In this document: piece by piece, positions 41,508-48,505 of the stretch
How the letters are laid out: each line of letters opens with the position of its first letter
How positions within the stretch are numbered: the stretch's first letter is position 1
From: BOG-908 sp963751795
GTDB lineage: Bacteria > Pseudomonadota > Alphaproteobacteria > Acetobacterales > Acetobacteraceae
Length of the DNA: 64,000 nucleotides
Direction: 5' to 3'
NCBI GenBank assembly: GCA_963751795.1
Contig: CAVVVI010000002.1
Span: forward strand, 620,001-684,000
Notes under the pieces: generated by a model
What the model was told of the DNA's origin: nothing
Databases searched by the model: none
Seen by the model: only the letters and a program-made list of their open reading frames with translations
Program-made: the position numbers and the translations under genes

Positions 41508-42581
41508 TCATCCTCCGGCCATGAAGGCGGCGATGTGCGTGTTCAGGAACGTGGCATCCTCTGGCGAGGCGCCGGCACCGGCGGGATGGCCCCAGAGCGA
41601 GGGGATGGGCAGCAGCGTGCAATGGGCGATGAACTTGGCCTCGTAGGCAGCATCCTCCACCGGGAAATACAGGTCGGTCGCCGATGGCATATACAGCACC
41701 GGCACCTTGATGGAGCGCAGGGCGGCCTCGATACCGGCCTGGGGCGGGGCGCCCACGTCGTGGTGCTGCCAGCTGCGCATCTGCAGGATCAGGTCGTTGG
41801 CGTCGGCGCCGCGGAAGAAGCCGCGCTTGGCGGTGTCGATCGCCTGGGCCAGCGTGGTGCCGGGCGGGTTGTCGCCGCGCCATAGCTCGCGCCGCCACCA
41901 TTCCTGGGAATACAGCCAGCCGAGCCAGACCAGCGCGGTCGCCTCGATGCCGGCGGTGGGCTCGGCGGTGTAGCGCCCGCCGGCGAAGGCCGGGTCCAGC
42001 GTGATGGCGGCGATCTGGCCGTCCAGCCGGACGATGCCGTGGCCGTAGGTGCGCGCCGTGCCCGAGGTGGCGACGATGCGGTCCATGAAATCGGGGTAGC
42101 TGACCGCCCATTGGAACGCCTGTTGCGCGCCCATCGAAAAGCCGATGACGGCGCGCAGGTGGCGCACGTGCAACTCTTCGGTCAGCAGCCGGTGCACGGC
42201 CTGGACGTTGTCGCGGATGGTGGTGAGCGGGAAATCCGGGCCGTGCAGCGGCGGCGGCGTGTTGCTGGGCGAGGAGGAACGGCCATTGCCGAACATCTCG
42301 CTGGTGACCAGGAACAGCTTGGTCGGATCGAGCGCGCGGCCGAGGCCGATCAGCCAATCATAGCCTGTCATGTCGGCCATGTAGTGCGAGGGCAGCAGCA
42401 CGGCGTTGTCGCCGGCAGCGTTCAGCGTGCCCATGGTGCCGTACACCACCCGCGCCTCGGGCAGCACGGCGCCCTGCTCGGTGCGGAAATCGTGCAGGAT
42501 GAAGTCGTGGCGGGTCGGGCCGGCCTGCGCCAGTGCCGCATGGGTGGCCAGGAGAGTGACGGCGGCGGCTGCATGTTTCAT
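41508..42581 (-). CDS. Exported MetX-like alpha/beta-hydrolase
   Basis: A 357-residue protein of the homoserine O-acetyltransferase (MetX) fold but with an N-terminal signal peptide (MKHAAAAVTLLATHAALAQA), so probably periplasmic. Nucleophile elbow GFSMGAQ (Ser at about residue 148), acid in MPSATDLYFP (about 301-310) and His in WGHPAGAG (about 333-340). MetX proper is cytosolic, and its homoserine/CoA substrates would not be available outside, so a hydrolase role is more likely. The start at 42581 is chosen because it begins the signal peptide. Confidence 0.8.
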   Translation of the reverse strand: MKHAAAAVTLLATHAALAQAGPTRHDFILHDFRTEQGAVLPEARVVYGTMGTLNAAGDNAVLLPSHYMADMTGYDWLIGLGRALDPTKLFLVTSEMFGNGRSSSPSNTPPPLHGPDFPLTTIRDNVQAVHRLLTEELHVRHLRAVIGFSMGAQQAFQWAVSYPDFMDRIVATSGTARTYGHGIVRLDGQIAAITLDPAFAGGRYTAEPTAGIEATALVWLGWLYSQEWWRRELWRGDNPPGTTLAQAIDTAKRGFFRGADANDLILQMRSWQHHDVGAPPQAGIEAALRSIKVPVLYMPSATDLYFPVEDAAYEAKFIAHCTLLPIPSLWGHPAGAGASPEDATFLNTHIAAFMAGG

Positions 42582-42652
42582 GCATCCAGCAAAGGCCTTT
42601 TCGGCCGCCGGCAGAAGCGGCAATTTTCCTGGGGCCGGCTGCCCGGCCGGGC

Positions 42653-42681
42653 TTGACCCTGCGCGCCGCCTCAAGCATGTT
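42653..42681 (+). promoter_or_regulatory. Possible promoter of rpmG
   Basis: TTGACC (42653-42658), 17-bp spacer, CATGTT (42676-42681), 49 bp before the rpmG ATG. The -35 element is good, the -10 element weak. Confidence 0.3.
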
Positions 42682-42729
42682 CCCGGCCTTTCGGGCGCCG
42701 GGAAACCTGCGCCCCCTTTGAGGTGCGGT

Positions 42730-42897
42730 ATGGCCAAGTCCAACACGGTGCAGATCCGTCTCGTCTCCAGCGCCGACACCGGCTACTTTTACGTGACGAA
42801 GAAGAACGCGCGCACCAAGACCACCAAGATGGAATTCCGGAAGTATGATCCGGTCGCGCGCAAGCACGTCATCTTCAAGGAAGCCAAGATCAAGTAG
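42730..42897 (+). CDS. rpmG: 50S ribosomal protein L33
   Basis: A 55-residue basic protein with the L33 pattern (VQIRLVSSADTGYFYVTKKN, KMEFRKYDPVARKHVIFKE). It is the Cys-less form (no zinc-binding CxxC pairs), normal for alphaproteobacteria. Monocistronic between a minus-strand gene and tandem hairpins. Confidence 0.97.
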   Translation: MAKSNTVQIRLVSSADTGYFYVTKKNARTKTTKMEFRKYDPVARKHVIFKEAKIK

Positions 42898-42902
42898 TCG
42901 TC

Positions 42903-42945
42903 CGGCGCTTCGGCGCCGTCTTGGACGCCCGGCGCTTCGGCGCCG
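42903..42945 (+). terminator. Tandem UUCG hairpins after rpmG
   Basis: Two identical hairpins, CGGCGC-TTCG-GCGCCG, at 42903-42918 and 42930-42945, each followed by TCTT, form a direct repeat with a 27-bp period. The UUCG tetraloop is especially stable, so this is a probable terminator or RNA-stabilising element of the rpmG transcript. Confidence 0.65.
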
Positions 42946-43038
42946 TCTTCGATATGTCACACGGCCCGGCTGCCAGGGCGCGTGCATTTGCCGCGCGCAT
43001 TGCCTAGAGAAATCGCACGGGCATTGCGAGGTGACACG

Positions 43039-43647
43039 ATGGATGCAGGCGCCGATACGATCGGTTCCACCGGGCAGCTGCGGCAGGATGTCGCCCGCGC
43101 CGGGCTGTTCTTCCGCCGCTGGCTGGCCAATCCGCTGCAGATGGGCTCCATCGTCCCCTCCTCGCCAGCTTTGTGCCGGCGCATCGCCGCCCAAACGAAG
43201 GCCGCGCCGGACGAGATCGTGCTCGAACTCGGTGCCGGCACCGGCGTGGTCAGCCGCGCGCTGATCGAGGCCGGCCTAGCGCCGGAGCGCCTTTGCGTCG
43301 TCGAGATCGTGCCCGCCATGGCCGAGCATCTGCGGGCTGCCCTGCCGGGTGCCCAGATCATCCAGGGCGACGCCCGCCTGCTGCCGCAGCTGATCGCGCC
43401 CGCGCTGCACGGGCGGATCGGCACCGTCATCGTCGGCATTCCGTTGGTGCTGCTGCCCCTGGCCGAACAGCGCCGCTTCATCGACGCGATCGAGGCGGTC
43501 GCCCCCGGGCGCGGCTTCATCCTGTACAGCTACTGCGTCACCTCGCCGCTGCCGTGGAAGAAGCACGGGCTGCAGCCGCGGCGCGAGGCCTGGACGCCGC
43601 TGAACTTCCCGCCCGCCAGCGTCTGGCGCTACACGCCGCAGCCCTAA
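43039..43647 (+). CDS. PmtA-like SAM-dependent methyltransferase
   Basis: A 202-residue class I methyltransferase related to phosphatidylethanolamine N-methyltransferase PmtA and to rRNA adenine dimethylases. The SAM-binding motif LELGAGTGVVSRAL is at about residues 62-75, an acidic loop VEIVPAM follows, and IVGIPLVLLP stands in the position of motif IV. The N-terminal FFRRWLANPLQMGSIVPSS is typical of PmtA-type enzymes. The ATG at 43039 has GAGGTGA 5 nt upstream. Phosphatidylcholine synthesis is likely but unproven. Confidence 0.8.
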   Translation: MDAGADTIGSTGQLRQDVARAGLFFRRWLANPLQMGSIVPSSPALCRRIAAQTKAAPDEIVLELGAGTGVVSRALIEAGLAPERLCVVEIVPAMAEHLRAALPGAQIIQGDARLLPQLIAPALHGRIGTVIVGIPLVLLPLAEQRRFIDAIEAVAPGRGFILYSYCVTSPLPWKKHGLQPRREAWTPLNFPPASVWRYTPQP

Positions 43648-43731
43648 CCCGGGCTTTGCCGCCCGGCGTTCATCGAATGCTTACCGCCTTGCCGGAAACT
43701 GAGACTCGTCAAGTTTCGCGAGATCAGTCCC

Positions 43732-44487
43732 ATGCCGCCGGCCATATCCTGTCTCGACGAACACGCGCTTCCGCAACGCCGTCCAGCAGGGGCGAGCCAG
43801 CGCCGTGCCGCCGCCGCCGGCACGCATGCCGGCGAGAGCCGCTTGCTGATCGCGCCCCAGCACGGGCTGGCCACGGCCCGGCTATGCGGCGCGCAGGCCT
43901 GGGCACGCCCGCCCGGGGCACCGGCCGGCGGCTGGCTGCTGCGGGCCGCCTGCCTGGAGGCGCAAGCGTGGCGGCTGCGGTGCCGCCGCCCGGCGCTGGC
44001 CGTAACGGTGGCCCTGCCGCCGCACAGCGCCCATCACGGCACGCTGCTGGCCCAGGCAGAGGCGGCGCTGCGCATTTCCGGCCTGCCCGGCGGGCTGCTG
44101 GACGTGGCGTTCGACGAGGCCGACCTGACGGACGCCGGGCCGGACATGCTGCTGCTGACTGCAGCGCTGCGCGATCTGGGCGCCGGGGTGGCGCTCGACA
44201 GCCAGGCCTGCGGGGCCAAGGCCCTGCGCACGCTGCGCCGGCTGCCGGTAACCGCCCTGCGCCTGCCGCCCTGGCTGGTGCGCGACGTCGCCAGCAGCGG
44301 CCAAGCGCGCACGCTCGCGCATCGCGCCATCCGCGTGGCCCATGCGCTGGGCGCCTCGGCCGTGGCGCTGGGTGTGGACAGCGCCGTGCAGCGTGACATC
44401 CTGGCCGATCTGGGCTGCGACGCTGCCCAGGGCAGCCTGTTCGGCACGGTAGCGGCGGCCGATTTCCTGGCGGCACTCGGGGCCTAG
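43732..44487 (+). CDS. Degenerate EAL-domain protein
   Basis: A 251-residue protein aligning to the EAL cyclic-di-GMP phosphodiesterase fold from about residue 40 to the end, but with catalytic residues replaced: the EAL triad reads QAW (55-57), the DDFGTG motif reads DSQACG (156-161), and the AEGVE motif reads ALGVD (212-216). The tail LGCDAAQGSLFG is conserved. No GGDEF, PAS or membrane segment is present. It may bind c-di-GMP or a partner protein without hydrolysis. The N-terminal 35 residues are Arg/Ala-rich, and the start lacks a clear ribosome binding site. Confidence 0.72.
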   Translation: MPPAISCLDEHALPQRRPAGASQRRAAAAGTHAGESRLLIAPQHGLATARLCGAQAWARPPGAPAGGWLLRAACLEAQAWRLRCRRPALAVTVALPPHSAHHGTLLAQAEAALRISGLPGGLLDVAFDEADLTDAGPDMLLLTAALRDLGAGVALDSQACGAKALRTLRRLPVTALRLPPWLVRDVASSGQARTLAHRAIRVAHALGASAVALGVDSAVQRDILADLGCDAAQGSLFGTVAAADFLAALGA

Positions 44488-44503
44488 CGGCGCTTGCTAT
44501 CGG

Positions 44504-44534
44504 GGCGCCCGCCTCATTTTTCATCCCGGGCGCC
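44504..44534 (+). terminator. Hairpin after the EAL-like gene
   Basis: GGCGCCCG / CGGGCGCC, an 8-bp stem with a 15-nt loop, 17 bp after the stop. No T-run after the stem. Confidence 0.4.
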
Positions 44535-44606
44535 AATAAAGACGCGCTCGCTTGCGTTACGGTCGTCGGCCCCCCATCGTTCTGTCCACAGCCCGAGGAG
44601 CCGAGC

Positions 44607-46043
44607 ATGGACCAGATGGCAGCCACCACGCCGCATACGGAACTCGAATTGCAGGCGGCCCTGGACCGTCAGCGCAACGCCTTCGAGGCCGCCGCCCATC
44701 CGAGTGCCGCGCAACGCCAGTCGGCGCTCCGCCGGATCGAGGCGATGATGCGCAGCTACCAAGAGCAGATCGTGACCGCGATCGGGGCCGATTTCGGCAA
44801 TCGCTCGCGCGTGGAGACGATCATGTCCGAGGTGCTGCCGAGCATCGCCGGGGCGGCACATGCCCGCCGGCACGTCGCCGGCTGGATGCGGCCGCAGCAT
44901 CGTTCGGTGGCGATGAATTTCAAACCCGGCACCAACCGCATCGAATACCAGCCGCTGGGCGTGGTCGGCATCGTCTCGCCGTGGAACTACCCGATCTTCC
45001 TCACCATCGGCCCGCTGATCGACGTGCTGGCGGCCGGCAACCGCGCCATGATCAAGCCGAGCGAGCTGACGCCGGCAACCGGCGCGCTGCTGGCGCGCAT
45101 GCTGGGCGAGGCGTTCTCGCCTGACGAGGTGCTGGTGGTGCAGGGCGACATGGAGGTCGGCCGCGCCTTCACCCGACTGCCGTTCGACCACCTGATCTTC
45201 ACCGGATCGACCAGCGTGGGCCGCGAGGTGATGCGCGCGGCGGCCGAGAACTTGGTGCCCGTCACGCTCGAGCTGGGTGGCAAGTCGCCGGTGATCGTGG
45301 CCGAGGATGCCAGCGTGGAGCAGGCGGCCAAGTCGATCGCGGTGGGCAAGTTTTTCAACGCCGGGCAGACCTGCATCGCGCCGGATTACGCGCTGGTGCC
45401 GAGCGGCCGCGCCGAGGCCTTCGCGCATGGCGTGCTGGAAGCCGCCGAGGCGATGTTCCCGACGCTGAACAACAACCCCGACTACACCGCCATCATCTCC
45501 GACCGCCACCATACGCGGCTCGCCGAGCTGGTGGCCGAGGCCGAGGCCGCCGGCGCCACCGTGCTGCGCCATCGCGACACGCCGCGCGGCAACGTGCGGC
45601 ACTTCCCGCCCACCGTGGTGCTCGATCCGCCGCTGGACGGCAGGCTGATGCGCGACGAGATCTTCGGCCCCGTGCTGCCCGTGGTGCGCACCGCCGGCAC
45701 CGATGCGGCCATCGCGTTCGTCAACAAGCGGCCGCGCCCGCTGGCGCTGTACGCCTACACCAAGAATGCCGCCACCGAGCGCAAGATTCTCGATCGCACG
45801 ATCTCCGGCGGCGTCACCCTCAACTCCACGCTGATCCACTGCGCGCAGGAGGATCTGCCTTTTGGCGGCGTGGGGCCGAGCGGCATGGGCGCCTATCACG
45901 GCCGCGAAGGCTTCCGCACGTTCAGCCACGCGCGCGGCGTGCACAAGCCGGGCTTCTTCTCCGGCTTCGAGTACCTCAAGCCGCCGCACGGGGCCAAGAC
46001 GCGGTTCGCGCTCAAGGCGCTGGGGATCGCCGAACCCAAGTAG
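44607..46043 (+). CDS. Aldehyde dehydrogenase, coniferyl-aldehyde-dehydrogenase-like
   Basis: NAD(P)-dependent aldehyde dehydrogenase of 478 residues. GSTSVGREVM (about residues 200-209) contacts the cofactor, LELGGKSPVI (about 222-231) has the catalytic Glu, and FNAGQTCIAPD (about 249-259) carries the nucleophilic Cys; PWNYP is near residue 128. The sequence is closest in pattern to coniferyl aldehyde dehydrogenases (CalB), which also act on long-chain or fatty aldehydes, so the substrate is open. The start has a GAGGAG nearby. Confidence 0.9.
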   Translation: MDQMAATTPHTELELQAALDRQRNAFEAAAHPSAAQRQSALRRIEAMMRSYQEQIVTAIGADFGNRSRVETIMSEVLPSIAGAAHARRHVAGWMRPQHRSVAMNFKPGTNRIEYQPLGVVGIVSPWNYPIFLTIGPLIDVLAAGNRAMIKPSELTPATGALLARMLGEAFSPDEVLVVQGDMEVGRAFTRLPFDHLIFTGSTSVGREVMRAAAENLVPVTLELGGKSPVIVAEDASVEQAAKSIAVGKFFNAGQTCIAPDYALVPSGRAEAFAHGVLEAAEAMFPTLNNNPDYTAIISDRHHTRLAELVAEAEAAGATVLRHRDTPRGNVRHFPPTVVLDPPLDGRLMRDEIFGPVLPVVRTAGTDAAIAFVNKRPRPLALYAYTKNAATERKILDRTISGGVTLNSTLIHCAQEDLPFGGVGPSGMGAYHGREGFRTFSHARGVHKPGFFSGFEYLKPPHGAKTRFALKALGIAEPK

Positions 46044-46075
46044 CTTCCGGCCGCACTCTGTTCGGAGGACGTGCC

Positions 46076-47116
46076 ATGCAATGGCTCAAGGCCAGGTGTT
46101 CAGTGGCGGGATGGCTCTGCATTCTGGCCTGCGGGCTGTTATCTGTCCGGCCCGCTGCCGCCGCCGGCTACCTTCAGGCCAGCGTTCCCGATACCGGCAA
46201 TCCGCCGATCCAGATCGGCATCTGGTATCCCAGCGCGGCCCCGGTGCAGCCGCAGCCTCTGGCGCTGGACACGCAGACCGTTGCCGAGGGGGCCGCTATC
46301 AGCGGCCGTGCGCTGCCGCTGATCGTCATGTCGCACGGCCAGGGCGGGGGCTTCGGCAATCATTACGATACGGCCATCGCGCTCGCCGATGCAGGTTTTG
46401 TCGCCGTGGCCCTGACGCATACCGGCGACAACTGGCGCGACCAGAGCCGGGTGCTGGCCATCCAGGACCGCAGCCGGCAGCTGCGGGTGGTCACGGACTG
46501 GATGCTGGCCACCTGGCCCGACCACGCGCGCCTGGATCCGGCACGGATCGGCGTGTTCGGCTTTTCGGCGGGTGGGTTCACGGCACTCGTAGCGGCCGGC
46601 GCCACGCCGGACATGAGCCTGATCGGGCCGCATTGCGCGGCTCATCCGGCGGAGTTCACCTGCGGCCTGGTCGCCCGCAATCAGGCCGGCCAGGGCCAGC
46701 GAGCAGCCATACCCGCAAGCGGCTGGGTGCATGATCCGCGCATCCGGGCGGCGGTGGTCGCGGCACCCGCGCTGGGCTTCACCTTCGGACGCGCCGGGCT
46801 GGCCGGCGTGAGAGTGCCGGTCCAGCTATGGCGTGCGCAGGACGATCACGTGCTGCCGCAACCATTCTATGCGCAGGCGGTGCGGGACGGGCTGCCTGCT
46901 CCGCCCGAATACCACGTGGTGGCGGGTGCCGATCACATGGATTTCCTACCCCCCTGCGGCGCCGCCAAGGCGCGGATGCTGCCCCCGATCTGCACGCCGG
47001 CGCCTGGTTTCGACCGCGCTGCGTTCCACCAGGCCTTCGACGCCGCGGTCGTCGGGTTTTTCAGGACGGCATTGCAGAGTGCGAAAGCAGGTGACCCTAT
47101 TGTCGACAAAGGCTGA
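46076..47116 (+). CDS. Exported dienelactone-hydrolase-like alpha/beta-hydrolase
   Basis: A 346-residue protein with a signal peptide (about residues 1-31, ending AAA). Oxyanion region MSHGQGG (about 83-89), nucleophile elbow GFSAGGF (Ser at about 164), acid in RAQDDHVLP (about 254-262) and His in GADHMDFL (about 283-290). It resembles the PAF-acetylhydrolase / dienelactone hydrolase group. Substrate unknown. It follows the aldehyde dehydrogenase gene with a 32-bp gap and GGAGG near the start, so cotranscription is likely. Confidence 0.82.
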   Translation: MQWLKARCSVAGWLCILACGLLSVRPAAAAGYLQASVPDTGNPPIQIGIWYPSAAPVQPQPLALDTQTVAEGAAISGRALPLIVMSHGQGGGFGNHYDTAIALADAGFVAVALTHTGDNWRDQSRVLAIQDRSRQLRVVTDWMLATWPDHARLDPARIGVFGFSAGGFTALVAAGATPDMSLIGPHCAAHPAEFTCGLVARNQAGQGQRAAIPASGWVHDPRIRAAVVAAPALGFTFGRAGLAGVRVPVQLWRAQDDHVLPQPFYAQAVRDGLPAPPEYHVVAGADHMDFLPPCGAAKARMLPPICTPAPGFDRAAFHQAFDAAVVGFFRTALQSAKAGDPIVDKG

Positions 47117-47160
47117 AAGGCCTGTGCTCCCGTCGTCGAGACACCGCACGGGCTGATCGC

Positions 47161-47817
47161 CTACTTCTCCGTCAGCAGCCGCTCTACGATCGGCTTGATC
47201 CGCGCCACTTCGCGCGCCACGCCAGCGGCGTTCGGGTGCAAATGGTCGTCCTGCGTCAGCGCGGGCACGCCGGCCACGCCGTCGAGAAAGAAGCGGTCGA
47301 ACAGCAGGCCGGGGCGCTGACCCAGCCGGGCGAATACGGCGCGGAACTGCGCGCCGTAGGCGGCGCCCAGGTTCGGCGGTGCTTCCATGCCGGTCAGCAG
47401 CGTGCGCACGTGGTGGGCGGCCAGCGTGTCCAGGATCGCGGCCAGGTTGGCCTCCATCTGGCCGGGGTCGCTGCCGCGCAGGCCGTCATTGGCGCCCAGC
47501 TCCACGATGGCGGCATCCGGGTGGTCGGCCAGCGCCCAGTCGATGCGCGCCCGGCCGCCGGCCGAGGTGTCGCCCGACACGCCGCCGTCGAGGATCTGCA
47601 CCGCGATGCCGTCCGCGCGCAGGGCGGCGGCGAGCTGGGCCTGGAAGCCGTCCTGCGCCGGCAGGCCGTAGCCGGCGACCAGTGAATCGCCGAACACCAG
47701 CAGGCGCACCGGCGGGGCGGCGGCAGCGGGCGCCAGCAGGCCGGCCGCGAAAAGCATCACCGCGGCCTTCGCGCCGCAGCGTGCCGCGCCATATCGGCGT
47801 GCAATGGACATGAACAT
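47161..47817 (-). CDS. tesA: TesA-like SGNH esterase / arylesterase
   Basis: Periplasmic GDSL/SGNH hydrolase of 218 residues, related to E. coli TesA (thioesterase I / lysophospholipase). A signal peptide covers about residues 1-33. Blocks: GDSLVAGYG (I, Ser nucleophile), GVSGDTSAGG (II, Gly), ELGANDGLRG (III, Asn), and DDHLHPNAAG (V, Asp-His). Divergent from the YbbA/YbbP ABC genes, the same context as tesA-ybbA-ybbP in enterobacteria. Its start region overlaps that of the ABC ATPase gene. A second ATG lies at 47811. Confidence 0.9.
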   Translation of the reverse strand: MFMSIARRYGAARCGAKAAVMLFAAGLLAPAAAAPPVRLLVFGDSLVAGYGLPAQDGFQAQLAAALRADGIAVQILDGGVSGDTSAGGRARIDWALADHPDAAIVELGANDGLRGSDPGQMEANLAAILDTLAAHHVRTLLTGMEAPPNLGAAYGAQFRAVFARLGQRPGLLFDRFFLDGVAGVPALTQDDHLHPNAAGVAREVARIKPIVERLLTEK

Positions 47818-48505
47818 GGCTTCCCCCCGGCCTTTGGTGCGGGCCCGCGATTTGCGCCTGACGGTGGCGGCCAGCGCCGGGCCGGTCAACATCCTCTCCG
47901 GCGTGGACCTCGATATCGCGGCCGGCGAGGCAGTGGGGCTGGTGGGGCCGTCCGGCTCGGGCAAAACCAGCCTGCTGATGCTGCTGGCCGGGTTGGAGCG
48001 CGCCACCGGCGGCTCGGTGATAGTGGACGGCCACGATCTGACCACCATGGACGAGGACGCGCTGGCCCGGCTGCGCCGCCGCAGCGTGGGCATCGTGTTC
48101 CAGTCGTTCCACCTGATCCCGACCATGACCGCGCTGGAGAACGTGGCGCTGCCGCTGGAGTTGGCCGGCGCGGCGCAGGCTGGCGCACGGGCCGAGGAAA
48201 GCCTGCGTGCGGTGGGGCTGGGCCACCGGCTGACCCATCTGCCCGGCCAGCTTTCCGGCGGCGAGCAGCAGCGCGTGGCGCTGGCGCGCGCCTTTGCGCC
48301 GGAACCCCGCCTGCTGCTGGCCGACGAGCCCACCGGCAACCTGGACGTGGCGACCGGCCGTGCGGTGATGGATCTGCTGTTCGCCGTGCAGGCGCGGCTG
48401 GGCACCACGCTGCTGCTAATCACCCACGATCCGGCTTTGGCGGCACGCTGCGGCCGGCAGCTGCACATGCAGGACGGCCGGGTGGCCGAAGCGGCGGCAG
48501 CGTGA
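47804..48505 (+). CDS. ybbA: ABC transporter ATPase (YbbA/LolD-like)
   Basis: A 233-residue ATPase of the MacB/LolD class. Walker A GPSGSGKTS (about residues 49-57), Q-loop FQSFHLIPTMTALENV (about 105-120), signature LSGGEQQRVALARA (about 149-162), Walker B LLADEPTGNLD (about 168-178). It pairs with the large permease gene directly downstream (ATGA overlap). Possible starts at 47804, 47810 and 47816 all fall inside the 5' end of the divergent esterase gene or its leader. Confidence 0.9.
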   Translation: MDMNMASPRPLVRARDLRLTVAASAGPVNILSGVDLDIAAGEAVGLVGPSGSGKTSLLMLLAGLERATGGSVIVDGHDLTTMDEDALARLRRRSVGIVFQSFHLIPTMTALENVALPLELAGAAQAGARAEESLRAVGLGHRLTHLPGQLSGGEQQRVALARAFAPEPRLLLADEPTGNLDVATGRAVMDLLFAVQARLGTTLLLITHDPALAARCGRQLHMQDGRVAEAAAA

